64,000 nucleotides of DNA, taken from the NCBI RefSeq assembly GCF_019295435.1, contig NZ_WEKL01000020.1, positions 27,528 through 91,527 on the forward strand, in the 5' to 3' direction. The stretch is from Aquimarina litoralis (GTDB taxonomy: Bacteria > Bacteroidota > Bacteroidia > Flavobacteriales > Flavobacteriaceae). Positions 10,123 to 18,466 of this stretch are shown piece by piece. The translations under genes were made by a program, and so were the position numbers. Positions within the stretch are counted from its first letter, which is position 1. Each line of letters opens with the position of its first letter. The notes below the pieces were generated by a model. That model did not search any database. It worked only from the letters and a program-made list of their open reading frames with translations, and was not told the origin of the DNA.

Positions 10123-11151
10123 CTATTTAAAATCTGTTGACCCTCTTTCAATGAGATATGTTTCCAGTACCGTTGTTTCGTATTGGATAGTTTCCTTTTG
10201 GTTATCCTCTAATCTATTAATGATATTACACGCAGCTATTTTACCTAACTCTAAGGCTCTTTGATCTATAGTGGTTAAAGGTGGATTACTATTTCCTGCT
10301 AGAATTCCATCGGTAAAACCAATAACAGAGATATCTTCGGGAACTTTCAAACCAGCTCCAATTACTAAATTCATCGTGTAAATTCCCGAAAGTTCATCGG
10401 CAGCGACAATTCCATCTACTTTATTTTCTTTTAAAAACTTAGTGAAGTTATGAGTGAATTCTTGATAATCATCTATAATTAAAACCTTGGATTCTTCTTT
10501 CTTTTTTAATCCATTTTCCAATGCTTTTTCATACCCTCTAACTCTATCCGAGCCAACACTCGTATCATGAATAGGAGTTACAAAAACAATATTTTCACAA
10601 CCACATTTAATTAATTTCTCTGTTGCTAAATACGAAGATTCAAAATCATTAATGACAACTTTATCACAATAAACTTTCTCTGTTACTCTATCAAACATAG
10701 AAATTGGGAGTCCTTTATCTATTGCTTTTTGAAAATGTTTAAAATTCTCTTTCAAGAAGGTCTCTTTAGATATAGATATGATAAATCCATCCACACTTCC
10801 ATTTGCTAACATTTCAACGCTTTTTACCTCTTTTTCAAAGGATTCATCAGAGATACAGGTGATGATATTATATCCTTTTTCGGTTGCTTCTTTTTCAATC
10901 CCAGATAAAACTTTAGCAAAGAAATGTGCCAAAATATTAGGTATGATCACACCAATAGTTCTAGTCTTTCTTTCTTTTAAGTTTTTAGCAGTTATATTAG
11001 GTTTATAGTTATAAAAATCCGCAAGCTTTTTAATTTTGTTCTTGGTCTTAGTACTAATTTCAGGATTATCAGCCAACGCTTTTGACACAGTAGAAACCGA
11101 AAAATTAGATAATTCGGCTAGTTTTTTTAATGTCATCATTTGATTGCTCAT
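10123..11151 (-). CDS. LacI-family transcriptional regulator
   Basis: The protein has 342 residues. The N-terminal helix-turn-helix and hinge are clear (MTLKKLAELSNFSVSTVSKA, then NPEISTKTKNKIKKLADFYNYKPN), followed by a periplasmic-binding-protein-like sensor domain (TIGVIIPNILAHFFAKVLSG; VDGIVAADELSG; ISVIGFTDG). It is the last gene of galK-galT-lacI, 35 bp after galT. The ligand is probably a sugar from galactan breakdown, by context only. No palindromic operator repeated across the locus could be assigned to it; single candidates are the palindrome at 32457-32477 and an AAACGTTT-centred site near 18094-18104. Confidence 0.9.
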   Translation of the reverse strand: MSNQMMTLKKLAELSNFSVSTVSKALADNPEISTKTKNKIKKLADFYNYKPNITAKNLKERKTRTIGVIIPNILAHFFAKVLSGIEKEATEKGYNIITCISDESFEKEVKSVEMLANGSVDGFIISISKETFLKENFKHFQKAIDKGLPISMFDRVTEKVYCDKVVINDFESSYLATEKLIKCGCENIVFVTPIHDTSVGSDRVRGYEKALENGLKKKEESKVLIIDDYQEFTHNFTKFLKENKVDGIVAADELSGIYTMNLVIGAGLKVPEDISVIGFTDGILAGNSNPPLTTIDQRALELGKIAACNIINRLEDNQKETIQYETTVLETYLIERGSTDFK

Positions 11152-11186
11152 ATTCTACTATTTATTGACCATTAAACAAAAGATAA

Positions 11187-12218
11187 TCATTGAACAGCAT
11201 AATGTACTGTAGATAATGATTTTAAAGTTTCTGCTGCTTGTTCTGCAGTGATATCGCGTTGTGGATCAGCAAACATTTCATAACCCACCATAAATTTCTT
11301 TACAGTTGCTGATCTTAATAAAGGAGGATAAAAAGACATATGAAAATGCCATTCTTCGTGAAGATTTCCATCTGTTGGAGCTTGATGAATTCCAGCTGAA
11401 TATGGAAAACTACAATTGAACAGATTATCATATCGAATCGTCAAGTCCCGTAGTATTTGTGCAAAAGAAGCTATCTCTTCCTCATTTAACTCTTTAAGGC
11501 TTCGCTTATGTTGCTTTGGTAATATCATAGCCTCATAAGGCCAAATTGCCCAATACGGAACTAGAGAAACAAAATGATCATTTTCCAAAATTATTCTCTC
11601 ATCAGCTTCTAATTCTTGTTTTAAGTAGGCTTCTAACAAACTTTGATTTGTGTCTAGCCAGTACTTTTTCATTTGACTTGTTTTCTTAGAAACTTCTAGA
11701 GGAATAGATTCTTGAGCCCATATTTGTCCATGAGGATGCGGATTACTACATCCCATGATGTCTCCTTTATTTTCAAATATCTGAACATGATTAATGTATG
11801 ATATTCTACTTAATTCCTCATATTCTCTTTTCCATAACTTAATTACATTCTGAATTTCTTCTTCTTTCATTATAGGTAAAGTCAAGGAATGATCAGGAGA
11901 AAAGCAAACCACTTTACATATACCTCGCTCGGACTGCGCTTTTAGAAGTCCATCAGAAAAAATCTCTTTTGGCGTTTCCGATAATAAAGCAGAAAAATCA
12001 TTCACAAAACTATAAGGACCCTCATATTGGGGATTTATAGCTCCACTTGCTCTAGTATTTCCAGGGCATAAATAACAATTAGGATCATATGAAGGCCTCT
12101 GATCAATGGATTGCTTTTCTTCTTTTCCTTGCCATGGTCTTTTGGTACGATGTGGAGATACTAAAACCCATTCTCCTGTTAATATATTATATCTTCTATG
12201 AGGATTTTCATTAATCAT
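11187..12218 (-). CDS. galT: Galactose-1-phosphate uridylyltransferase
   Basis: The protein has 343 residues, the usual GalT length. It transfers UMP from UDP-glucose to galactose-1-phosphate in the Leloir pathway, in the cytoplasm. The zinc-site cysteines are in CYLC (48-51). The catalytic HPH triplet is at 161-163 within NPHPHGQIWA. A C-terminal segment GIHQAPTDGNLHEEWHFHMSFYPP carries further conserved histidines (quoted in part: HEEWHFH). It lies 20 bp after galK in the same operon. Its place beside an agar locus fits D-galactose being one half of agarose and porphyran. Confidence 0.95.
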   Translation of the reverse strand: MINENPHRRYNILTGEWVLVSPHRTKRPWQGKEEKQSIDQRPSYDPNCYLCPGNTRASGAINPQYEGPYSFVNDFSALLSETPKEIFSDGLLKAQSERGICKVVCFSPDHSLTLPIMKEEEIQNVIKLWKREYEELSRISYINHVQIFENKGDIMGCSNPHPHGQIWAQESIPLEVSKKTSQMKKYWLDTNQSLLEAYLKQELEADERIILENDHFVSLVPYWAIWPYEAMILPKQHKRSLKELNEEEIASFAQILRDLTIRYDNLFNCSFPYSAGIHQAPTDGNLHEEWHFHMSFYPPLLRSATVKKFMVGYEMFADPQRDITAEQAAETLKSLSTVHYAVQ

Positions 12219-12238
12219 TTGATATCTTTTTTAACTTA

Positions 12239-13387
12239 CTATAATACTTTAGACTCGGTAAATTCAATACTTGTTCCCTTGCTAGGCATTACTTGAAAAG
12301 CATCTAAACTGATATTAAACTGTTCTTTATATGCTTTGCTCACTTCATCTGTATAATTATCTATGTAATCTTTATGAACTATATTTACTGTACATCCTCC
12401 AAAACCACCACCCATCATTCTGGATCCAATCACATATTCCTTTTCTTTGGAGAAATCCACTAAAAAATCTAATTCACTACAACTAACTTCATACTTACGT
12501 CGAATTCCATCATGACATTGATATAAAAGATCTCCAAACTCATTTAGTTTGTTATTTTTAAGAAACTTAGCAGCTTCTAAAACTCTTTTATTTTCTTCGA
12601 TAATGTATTGACATCTTTTGAAAACTGTGGGACTTACTTCTTCTTTAATTTCATTCAACATATTCAAATTAACATCTCTAAGAGACAAAACATTTGAATG
12701 TCTTTTCTTAATAGCGGCAACACCCTCTTCACATTGTTGTCGTCTCACGTTATACTCACTCGTGGAAAGATTATGCTCTACATTGGTATTGAGAATTAAT
12801 ATCTTATAATTCACAAGATCAATTGGAATTAGGCTATGTTCCAAAGACTGACAATCAAGAAATAAAATCATATTTGTTTCACTAAAAACAGAGGCATACT
12901 GATCCATGATTCCGCATTTAGTACCCACATATTCATGTTCAGCATCTCGACTTAAAACAGTGATATCTTTCTTAGAAAGTCCTAATTCAAATAATGAATT
13001 CACTCCATAGGCGAGGCCACATTCTAAAGCAGCAGATGAACTTAATCCAGAACCTATGGCTAATTCACTAGAAAAAAAACAGTCAAAACCTTTGATTTTA
13101 TCCGATCTTTTTAGAAGTTGATGTAATACTCCTAAAATATAATTTTCCCAATTCTCTTTACTAGGTGAAATATTATTTAGGTCCACTAATAATGATTTAT
13201 CATAGTTTCTACTATAGAAATTACATTTATCTGCTGTTCCATTTTTTTTAAACTCAAAACGTATCTTTTTATCAATAGCAGTGGGAAGGACAAAACCGTT
13301 ATTGTAGTCCGTATGACCACCCATAAAATTTATTCTGCCTGGAGAAGATACTATGAGCTCTGGAATAAAAGTATTTTCTTTGTTCAT
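12239..13387 (-). CDS. galK: Galactokinase
   Basis: This GHMP kinase phosphorylates D-galactose to galactose-1-phosphate. The frame opens at 13471, but the ATG at 13387 starts directly before the family motif (PGRINFMGGHTDYNNG), gives 382 residues as is normal for GalK, and leaves the operator/promoter at 13407-13444 outside the coding region. The second motif GSGLSSSAALE is the ATP-binding loop and the third is MMGGGFGGCT near the C-terminus. It is the first gene of galK-galT-lacI and is divergent from the Nudix regulator, which probably controls it through the palindrome between them. Confidence 0.93.
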   Translation of the reverse strand: MNKENTFIPELIVSSPGRINFMGGHTDYNNGFVLPTAIDKKIRFEFKKNGTADKCNFYSRNYDKSLLVDLNNISPSKENWENYILGVLHQLLKRSDKIKGFDCFFSSELAIGSGLSSSAALECGLAYGVNSLFELGLSKKDITVLSRDAEHEYVGTKCGIMDQYASVFSETNMILFLDCQSLEHSLIPIDLVNYKILILNTNVEHNLSTSEYNVRRQQCEEGVAAIKKRHSNVLSLRDVNLNMLNEIKEEVSPTVFKRCQYIIEENKRVLEAAKFLKNNKLNEFGDLLYQCHDGIRRKYEVSCSELDFLVDFSKEKEYVIGSRMMGGGFGGCTVNIVHKDYIDNYTDEVSKAYKEQFNISLDAFQVMPSKGTSIEFTESKVL

Positions 13388-13406
13388 TATTAATCTTTGT
13401 TTATCA

Positions 13407-13444
13407 CAAAAATAATAAATGTAATTATTACATTTATTATTTTT
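13407..13444. promoter_or_regulatory. 37-bp perfect palindrome between galK and the Nudix regulator, overlapping the galK -7 element
   Basis: Positions 13408-13444 form a perfect inverted repeat around 13426; its centre is ATGTAAT-T-ATTACAT and the outer arms are A/T-rich. The minus-strand word TATTTTTG (13414 to 13407) matches TAnnTTTG and overlaps the palindrome, so a bound repressor would block galK. It lies 14 bp before the regulator start codon, so autoregulation is likely. Palindrome and overlap are seen directly; the binding protein is inferred. Confidence 0.7.
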
Positions 13445-13457
13445 TAAAGAATATTTT

Positions 13458-14159
13458 ATGGAGTTTGCCAAAAATCAGCAAAATAGTTGGTATGAAAATA
13501 AGGAGCAGCTATTGGTTGCTGTAGACTGTATCATCTTTGGATTTGACAAGGAAATTTTAAAGCTACTTGTTTTTAAGCGCGAAATACAACCTTTAAAAGG
13601 TTCATGGTCTTTGATTGGAAGTTTTGTTAGAAGAAATGAAAACTCCAATCAGGCTGGCATGAGAATCCTAAAAGACATTACGGGTTTAGAAAACATTTTT
13701 ATGGACGAGCTAAAAACCTACTCAGAAGTAGATAGAGATCCAGGAGCGCGCTGTATTTCCATCGCCCAATACGCACTCATCCGAATTGATGACAATAATA
13801 AAGAACTAGTAAATAAACATGGGGCATTTTGGTATTCTCTAGATGAATTACCAGAGCTCGTATTAGATCACAATCAAATGGTAAAAGATGCTTTGGAAAA
13901 ATTAAGGGAAAAAGCACGATTTTCTCCAATTGGTTTTGAGTTACTCCCCAAGTACTTTACTTTACCACAAATTCAAACACTATATGAACAGATTTTCCAG
14001 AAAAAACTTGATTCTCGAAACTTTAGAAAAAAGTTATTGTCGTTAAATTTTTTGAAGAAAACCGAGATTAAAGATAAATCTAGTTCCAAAAAAGGAGCCT
14101 ATTTATATGAGTTTGATTATGAAAAGGAGACGGATCAAAATTTTATATTCAAAGGATAA
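13458..14159 (+). CDS. Nudix-domain transcriptional regulator with C-terminal winged helix (NrtR/AraR-like)
   Basis: The protein has 233 residues. Residues ~20-150 form a Nudix-like fold (LLVAVDCIIFGF; KGSWSLIGSFVRRNE), but the Nudix-box glutamates (REUXEE) are not preserved, so it is a sensor, not a hydrolase. Residues ~160-230 look like the winged helix of NrtR-family regulators (FTLPQIQTLYEQIFQKKLDS, then RNFRKKLLSLNFL). In Bacteroides a member of this family (AraR) controls arabinose genes; here the divergent galK-galT operon makes galactose or a derivative the probable signal. The start ATG is 14 bp from the palindromic operator. Confidence 0.85.
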   Translation: MEFAKNQQNSWYENKEQLLVAVDCIIFGFDKEILKLLVFKREIQPLKGSWSLIGSFVRRNENSNQAGMRILKDITGLENIFMDELKTYSEVDRDPGARCISIAQYALIRIDDNNKELVNKHGAFWYSLDELPELVLDHNQMVKDALEKLREKARFSPIGFELLPKYFTLPQIQTLYEQIFQKKLDSRNFRKKLLSLNFLKKTEIKDKSSSKKGAYLYEFDYEKETDQNFIFKG

Positions 14160-14251
14160 AATAGTAGAAAAAAAGTTTTAAAATAGAATTTTCAGGATTC
14201 CTTTTTTAATAAAGCACTTCCCTTGATTACTGTTAGTAAGCTCGAAAAGTG

Positions 14252-14304
14252 AAGCTTAGTTAATACATAAAAGTATTGAGCCACACTAAGCTTTCATCTT
14301 TTCT
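14252..14304. terminator. Possible terminator between converging genes
   Basis: AAGCTTAGT (14252-14260) pairs with ACTAAGCTT (14285-14293), with a T-rich tail on the plus strand. It lies between the Nudix regulator and the converging GH16 gene. The loop is long (24 nt), so the call is tentative. Confidence 0.4.
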
Positions 14305-14334
14305 CACTTACTTAAAACAAAAATCTAATCTAAA

Positions 14335-15525
14335 TCAATTAACTTCTTTAGGCTCATATATGCGAATCCAATCTACTTTAAAGGTATGGTTATCCTCATT
14401 TTGGATCTCTGAATTAGAAGGAGTACGTCCATTACAAGCATTCCAATTTTGATCCTCGACATTAATGATAATATCCATTTCTTTATCCAAATTCATCCCA
14501 TTATTTAGGTAATTAAGAGGGTCTATAACACTAGTAGAAGAATTGTTTTGTGCCTGTTCCAAGCTACTCGCTTGATTAACCGCTTGAAATCCATTTGCTG
14601 CAGTTGGTAATGCTCCATTGTTTACTGGTTGTGGATATGTATATAACCAATTACCATTAACATCTCTACTTGCAAATGCATTATCAGAAAGCACTCTCAC
14701 TTTTTCTCCATCAATATAATATTCTAGATGTTTTGGGTCTCTCCAATATACTCCAATACGCACCCATTGACCACCCCATTGATTGACTCCATTCTTTCTC
14801 CACCAACTTCCCGCATCTCTTGGTTGGTAATCCTGAAAAGGGTTTCTAATAAAAGTATGATGACTAAGGTGTATTCGTTCTGCTAACCATAAATTCCTAT
14901 CATCTTCTCCAGTTCCGCCATAAGCCTCGATAATATCGATTTCCTGTGTATCATCGGGACTTAACAACCATACATCAGAAGCTGTAACTGCATCAGCAAC
15001 TCTTACTCTAGCTTCTACAAAAACTGGGTATTTTACTCTTGTTGTAGAGGTTATACAACCTGCTCGTGTTGTAGGTAAAGTCCAAGTTTCGGCTACACCA
15101 TCGATATCACAATCTACTTCAAAAGATTTCGTTTCTCCATTTAACCTAGTTGCCTTAATTTGTAGATCACCATCTGCAACAGAGACATTTTCTCTCACCC
15201 ATTTTGTTGGTCCAGGACCTTCCCAATCATTGTGATAAAAATTAGTCCATTTTCCTCCAAAAGTTGCTGCACTTGGAGTAGCAGCAAAATTGTAATTAAA
15301 ATCATCGGATGCTTCCTGATTTAATTTCCAAAAATTACCTTCTCCTGCTTGTACTGGTACATCAATCCCATCCCAATCAAATCCTTGATCATCTGGATCG
15401 GTTATTACAATATCAGGGTCTGGATCTGTAATAGTTATTGGAGTTCCCGTATCATCACTACTGGAGCATGATTTTAGAGAGATAAAGGCTCCACAAAGTA
15501 ACAAGGTTAATATTTTCATTTTCAT
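14335..15525 (-). CDS. GH16 beta-agarase (GH16_16-like), lipoprotein
   Basis: The protein has 396 residues. A lipoprotein signal ends at Cys20 (LKSC), so it is probably on the cell surface. The GH16 domain fills ~50-396. The retaining catalytic motif is QEIDIIE with Glu195 (nucleophile), Asp197 and Glu200 (acid/base). The surroundings (SDVWLLSPDDTQEID, DYQPRDAGSWW, EYYIDGEKVRVLS) resemble Zobellia-type beta-agarases that cut beta-1,4 bonds of agarose. No CBM is attached. It lies 78 bp after the GH16 gene 15604-16881 and is probably co-transcribed. Agarase is the best call; porphyranase cannot be excluded. Confidence 0.88.
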   Translation of the reverse strand: MKMKILTLLLCGAFISLKSCSSSDDTGTPITITDPDPDIVITDPDDQGFDWDGIDVPVQAGEGNFWKLNQEASDDFNYNFAATPSAATFGGKWTNFYHNDWEGPGPTKWVRENVSVADGDLQIKATRLNGETKSFEVDCDIDGVAETWTLPTTRAGCITSTTRVKYPVFVEARVRVADAVTASDVWLLSPDDTQEIDIIEAYGGTGEDDRNLWLAERIHLSHHTFIRNPFQDYQPRDAGSWWRKNGVNQWGGQWVRIGVYWRDPKHLEYYIDGEKVRVLSDNAFASRDVNGNWLYTYPQPVNNGALPTAANGFQAVNQASSLEQAQNNSSTSVIDPLNYLNNGMNLDKEMDIIINVEDQNWNACNGRTPSNSEIQNEDNHTFKVDWIRIYEPKEVN

Positions 15526-15603
15526 AACGTTAAGCTTTTAGTTCTATAAATTCTGTAGGGTTTTAAAAGCAATTTTTTAATATTTTAAACAGTATTAAAT
15601 AGT

Positions 15604-16881
15604 TTATTTATCTTCTAATTTCCATGTTCTTACCCAGTCAATTCTCATCGTATTTATAGCATCATTCCCTAAATCTGATTTTGGAGGAAGTCCTCCCAAC
15701 CAATTAGCTTCATTAGTCCACAAATCGAAAATAATCTCCAAATCTCTAGTAAAAACTCTATTGGGAAAATTTTCTCCCGTCTCGTGATTTCCAACTACTA
15801 CACTTCCTGCAGGCTCGCCATCCAGATAAAACTGAATATTTTTATTATCCTTCCACCAAACTCCAACTACATGATATTCTTCATTCCATTGTATACCTTT
15901 TAGTGGATTTTTATCAGATAAATTATTGTTACTATAATTACCTTTATTCCTAATTGTAACAGGGTTTAAATTCGAATCGGCATGAAAATACTGAGAGTTC
16001 ATTGTTGTTGGGAAGTCTGGCTGACAATTACAAGAAGGTTTAGAATTGTTTTCAATGATATCTATTTCATCTCTATTGGAAATATCACCATTATTTAACC
16101 AATAGGTATTGTAAGCAGAAATATGTGCTGTTTTAATTCTAGCCTCTGTATACATTGGATAGCTTGCTCTTTCTCTAGAATGGATTCTAGCTGTTTGAAA
16201 CCATCTTTGTTCTGGGTTGGATTCATTTAGAGTTGCTTTTATCCATAAATTACCATTCGCAACACCAGAGTTTTCATTAGAATTGGACATAAAAACTGGA
16301 ACGCCATAATTCCAAGTAGACTTGAACCATTTATTAGCATCCCAAACATCAAATTCATCAGACATTGCTTCCATTTTCACCCACTTTTTATCAAGAGGTG
16401 TAGTATCGTCAATAGATACAAAAGATGGTAAATCAGGATCTATATTATTAAAATCATCTGCTGTTGGCACAAAGGGATTTACAGTTATGTTTACATTAGC
16501 TGTCGCCTCATCTCCATCTGCATCTGTAACGATATATGTAAATCGATCGGTTCCATCATAATTATAATTAGGGATATATTCGAATACACCATCACTTATC
16601 TCGCTAAGAGTACCATTCAATGGTTCTGTGGATACAATATAATCATCTCCATCTCCACCATTCTCTCCAATAATATCATTTGAAGCGACATTGATTCTAT
16701 TTGCTTCTCCCGATCCACTATCCTCTTCAACTGTAAGGACGTCATTCACTGCAACAGGCTCACTATCTACAGAATCAATATCTGGTTTCGAATCTTCATC
16801 TGAACAATCAGACAACACCAAGGCTAAAGCAACTATTGGTACAATTCGTAGGTTCATATTCAAATACAATTTTTTAAACAT
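15604..16881 (-). CDS. GH16 galactanase (porphyranase/agarase type) with N-terminal Ig/cadherin-like domain, lipoprotein
   Basis: The protein has 425 residues. The N-terminal signal ends LVLSDC (Cys26); an alternative ATG lies 24 bp inside, at 16857. Residues ~42-136 are a cadherin/VCBS-like domain (AVNDVLTVEEDSG... FTYIVTDADGDEATANVNITV). The GH16 domain follows from ~165, with DEIDIIE giving Glu272, Asp274 and Glu277. Its surroundings (ARIHSRERASYPMYTEARIK; WLNNGDISNRDEID) differ from the two agarase-like GH16 proteins here and look more like beta-porphyranases, so a sulfated galactan substrate is plausible. First gene of the minus-strand pair with 14335-15525. Confidence 0.82.
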   Translation of the reverse strand: MFKKLYLNMNLRIVPIVALALVLSDCSDEDSKPDIDSVDSEPVAVNDVLTVEEDSGSGEANRINVASNDIIGENGGDGDDYIVSTEPLNGTLSEISDGVFEYIPNYNYDGTDRFTYIVTDADGDEATANVNITVNPFVPTADDFNNIDPDLPSFVSIDDTTPLDKKWVKMEAMSDEFDVWDANKWFKSTWNYGVPVFMSNSNENSGVANGNLWIKATLNESNPEQRWFQTARIHSRERASYPMYTEARIKTAHISAYNTYWLNNGDISNRDEIDIIENNSKPSCNCQPDFPTTMNSQYFHADSNLNPVTIRNKGNYSNNNLSDKNPLKGIQWNEEYHVVGVWWKDNKNIQFYLDGEPAGSVVVGNHETGENFPNRVFTRDLEIIFDLWTNEANWLGGLPPKSDLGNDAINTMRIDWVRTWKLEDK

Positions 16882-17252
16882 TTTCTTTTTCTTTTTTATT
16901 AATTCAACTTTTTAATCTGACTCAATTCAATTTATTTGTTTATACATTCAATAAATAATCGAGCTGTAATTTCATAGCTATTTCTTATTCTGAAATCATT
17001 ATTACAGGACTTAGATATTATCCAATAAATTTATTTCCAATTAATAGATATAACCGCATATATTTCATTGCCACATTTACCGAAGCATTCATTTTATTTA
17101 TGACTAAGGCTATGTTTTAATAAATTGTCAATCGAGATATGACCTATATTAGTTTGTCTTAGTCTCTACAAAAGAATGTTATTTAAAAGAAGTATGATTA
17201 GGTATTAAAAAACGCCTAATCATACTAAACAATAAAAACTAATAACTCTAAA
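16882..17252. other. 371-bp intergenic region upstream of the GH16 pair
   Basis: The region is A/T-rich, with one clear hairpin (17191-17226). No copy of the galactan box was found on the minus strand facing the GH16 gene. A partial look-alike, TTAGTTTGTCTTAGTCTC, occurs at about 17149-17166 on the plus strand, the wrong orientation. No coding potential seen. Confidence 0.4.
17191..17226 (-). terminator. Terminator of the small T9SS gene
   Basis: AGTATGATTAGG (17191-17202) and CCTAATCATACT (17215-17226) form a perfect 12-bp stem, 26 bp beyond the stop codon at 17253, followed on the minus strand by a T-rich tail. Confidence 0.65.
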
Positions 17253-17900
17253 TTAGATTTTTACAAATTTCCCAACGCCTTTTTCAGTCTCTATAAAGTA
17301 AGTTCCCGCTGTTAACTCCTGGACATTTAAAGAAGCCGTATTTTTTGCTGTTTTCACAACTCGTCCTGTGAAATCTAGTATTCTATATTGATCAGAAACT
17401 ACATCATTATTAAAATATAAAACATCATTCACAGGATTTGGATAAAAACCTGTGAACCTTTCCTGACTGTCAAATGAACTAACTGATAATGTAGAATCTA
17501 ATGTGATCGAAGTATTATCATTAACAAAACCCCCATCATTATTATAGGACATGAATATTATTAATAGGTATTGATTTCCTGATGGCAAGCTAGTTGAATT
17601 TGGAGCATTAGCATCAATAGTATAATCAAAAGTTACATTATTTTGAGCGTTTGGTTGCTGACCAGAATTTTCATCAATAGGAAATATCTGATTGTAATCG
17701 TTAACAATATTAAAGGAAGCATCTACTTCTCTTAATATAATACTAACATAGAAAAAGTCTTCTGAGCCTGCATCATAGGAAACATCCATATTGATAGTTT
17801 GGCCTGGAGCTACTGAATTAACCGGATTGTTCCATGTAATGCTTTGTGAAAAACCTAAAGAAATAACAAATAAAAAATAAATTAACGTAACTTTTTTCAT
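17253..17900 (-). CDS. Small secreted protein with T9SS sorting domain
   Basis: The protein has 215 residues. A signal peptide (MKKVTLIYFLFVISLGFSQ) is followed by a ~115-residue beta-rich domain (SITWNNPVNSVAPGQTINMDV... SYNNDGGFVNDNTSITLD) and a type A T9SS sorting domain (FYPNPVNDVLYFN ... GTYFIETEKGVGKFVKI). The middle domain is not recognised; an Ig-like or carbohydrate-binding fold is possible. It is divergent from susC, and its promoter carries the galactan box, so it should be secreted to the surface during growth on galactan. Confidence 0.8.
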   Translation of the reverse strand: MKKVTLIYFLFVISLGFSQSITWNNPVNSVAPGQTINMDVSYDAGSEDFFYVSIILREVDASFNIVNDYNQIFPIDENSGQQPNAQNNVTFDYTIDANAPNSTSLPSGNQYLLIIFMSYNNDGGFVNDNTSITLDSTLSVSSFDSQERFTGFYPNPVNDVLYFNNDVVSDQYRILDFTGRVVKTAKNTASLNVQELTAGTYFIETEKGVGKFVKI

Positions 17901-17920
17901 GATCTTAATTTTTAAAGATC

Positions 17921-17977
17921 TAAAATTAATATTTAATAAAATGATAAGATAAATCTGTGACTAGACTAAAACTGAAC
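17921..17977 (-). promoter_or_regulatory. Galactan-regulon box and -7 element of the small T9SS gene
   Basis: The minus-strand box GTTCAGTTTTAGTCTA (17977 to 17962) is followed after exactly 33 bp by TAATTTTA (17928 to 17921), 7 of 8 to TAnnTTTG. The start codon (17900) is ~20 bp further. Between this box and the susC box, 17978-18325 is A/T-rich; it holds a single AAACGTTT-centred near-palindrome around 18094-18104 and otherwise nothing I can support. Confidence 0.65.
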
Positions 17978-18325
17978 TAAACAATAATATTGAGAAAATT
18001 AAATGCAAATTGATCAGTTTTCAACTCTACCAATGAAAATATTACCGCTTTTCTTTACTACTTTTAAGGAAAGTACTTTTCTCTTAAGAAAACGTTTCAA
18101 AAAGCAAGACTTTTTATAAACTATTTGTTATATAATTGTTGCTAAAACTTTAAGAGTTAAAAAACTTTGAAAATCAGGAATAATCTAAGTTCTGAATTGA
18201 TTTTGTTTACTAAAAACAGGAATTAATAATAGCGAATATACATCTTTATCAAAATGAAAATAATAACTACTATTTTTATTTCAACTAAGTAAATATTTAA
18301 CATTTTCTTTTATAAAAACTCATTC

Positions 18326-18382
18326 GTCTATTTTTTGTCTAGTTCCTTTTTTTTTAATAAAACCTTAAGATTAATATGTTTG
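18326..18382 (+). promoter_or_regulatory. Galactan-regulon box and -7 element of susC
   Basis: The box GTCTATTTTTTGTCTA (18326-18341) has two identical GTCTA half-sites 11 bp apart. Exactly 33 bp later is TATGTTTG (18375-18382), a perfect TAnnTTTG. The susC ATG (18467) follows after ~85 bp. Confidence 0.75.
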
Positions 18383-18466
18383 TTTTGATCATTTCAATGA
18401 ATTGAGTTCAAAAAAATGAGAAATCATTAATGAGTATTAAATTTTACTAAGTTTCTTTTATTATTT

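Noticed and set aside
17148..17166. TTAGTTTGTCTTAGTCTC as a box for the GH16 pair
   Set aside because: It is on the plus strand, pointing away from the GH16 genes, and the half-site spacing differs.
18094..18104. LacI-type operator GAAAACGTTTC
   Set aside because: Only one good copy in the window and far (~360 bp) from susC; kept as a remark, not a feature.
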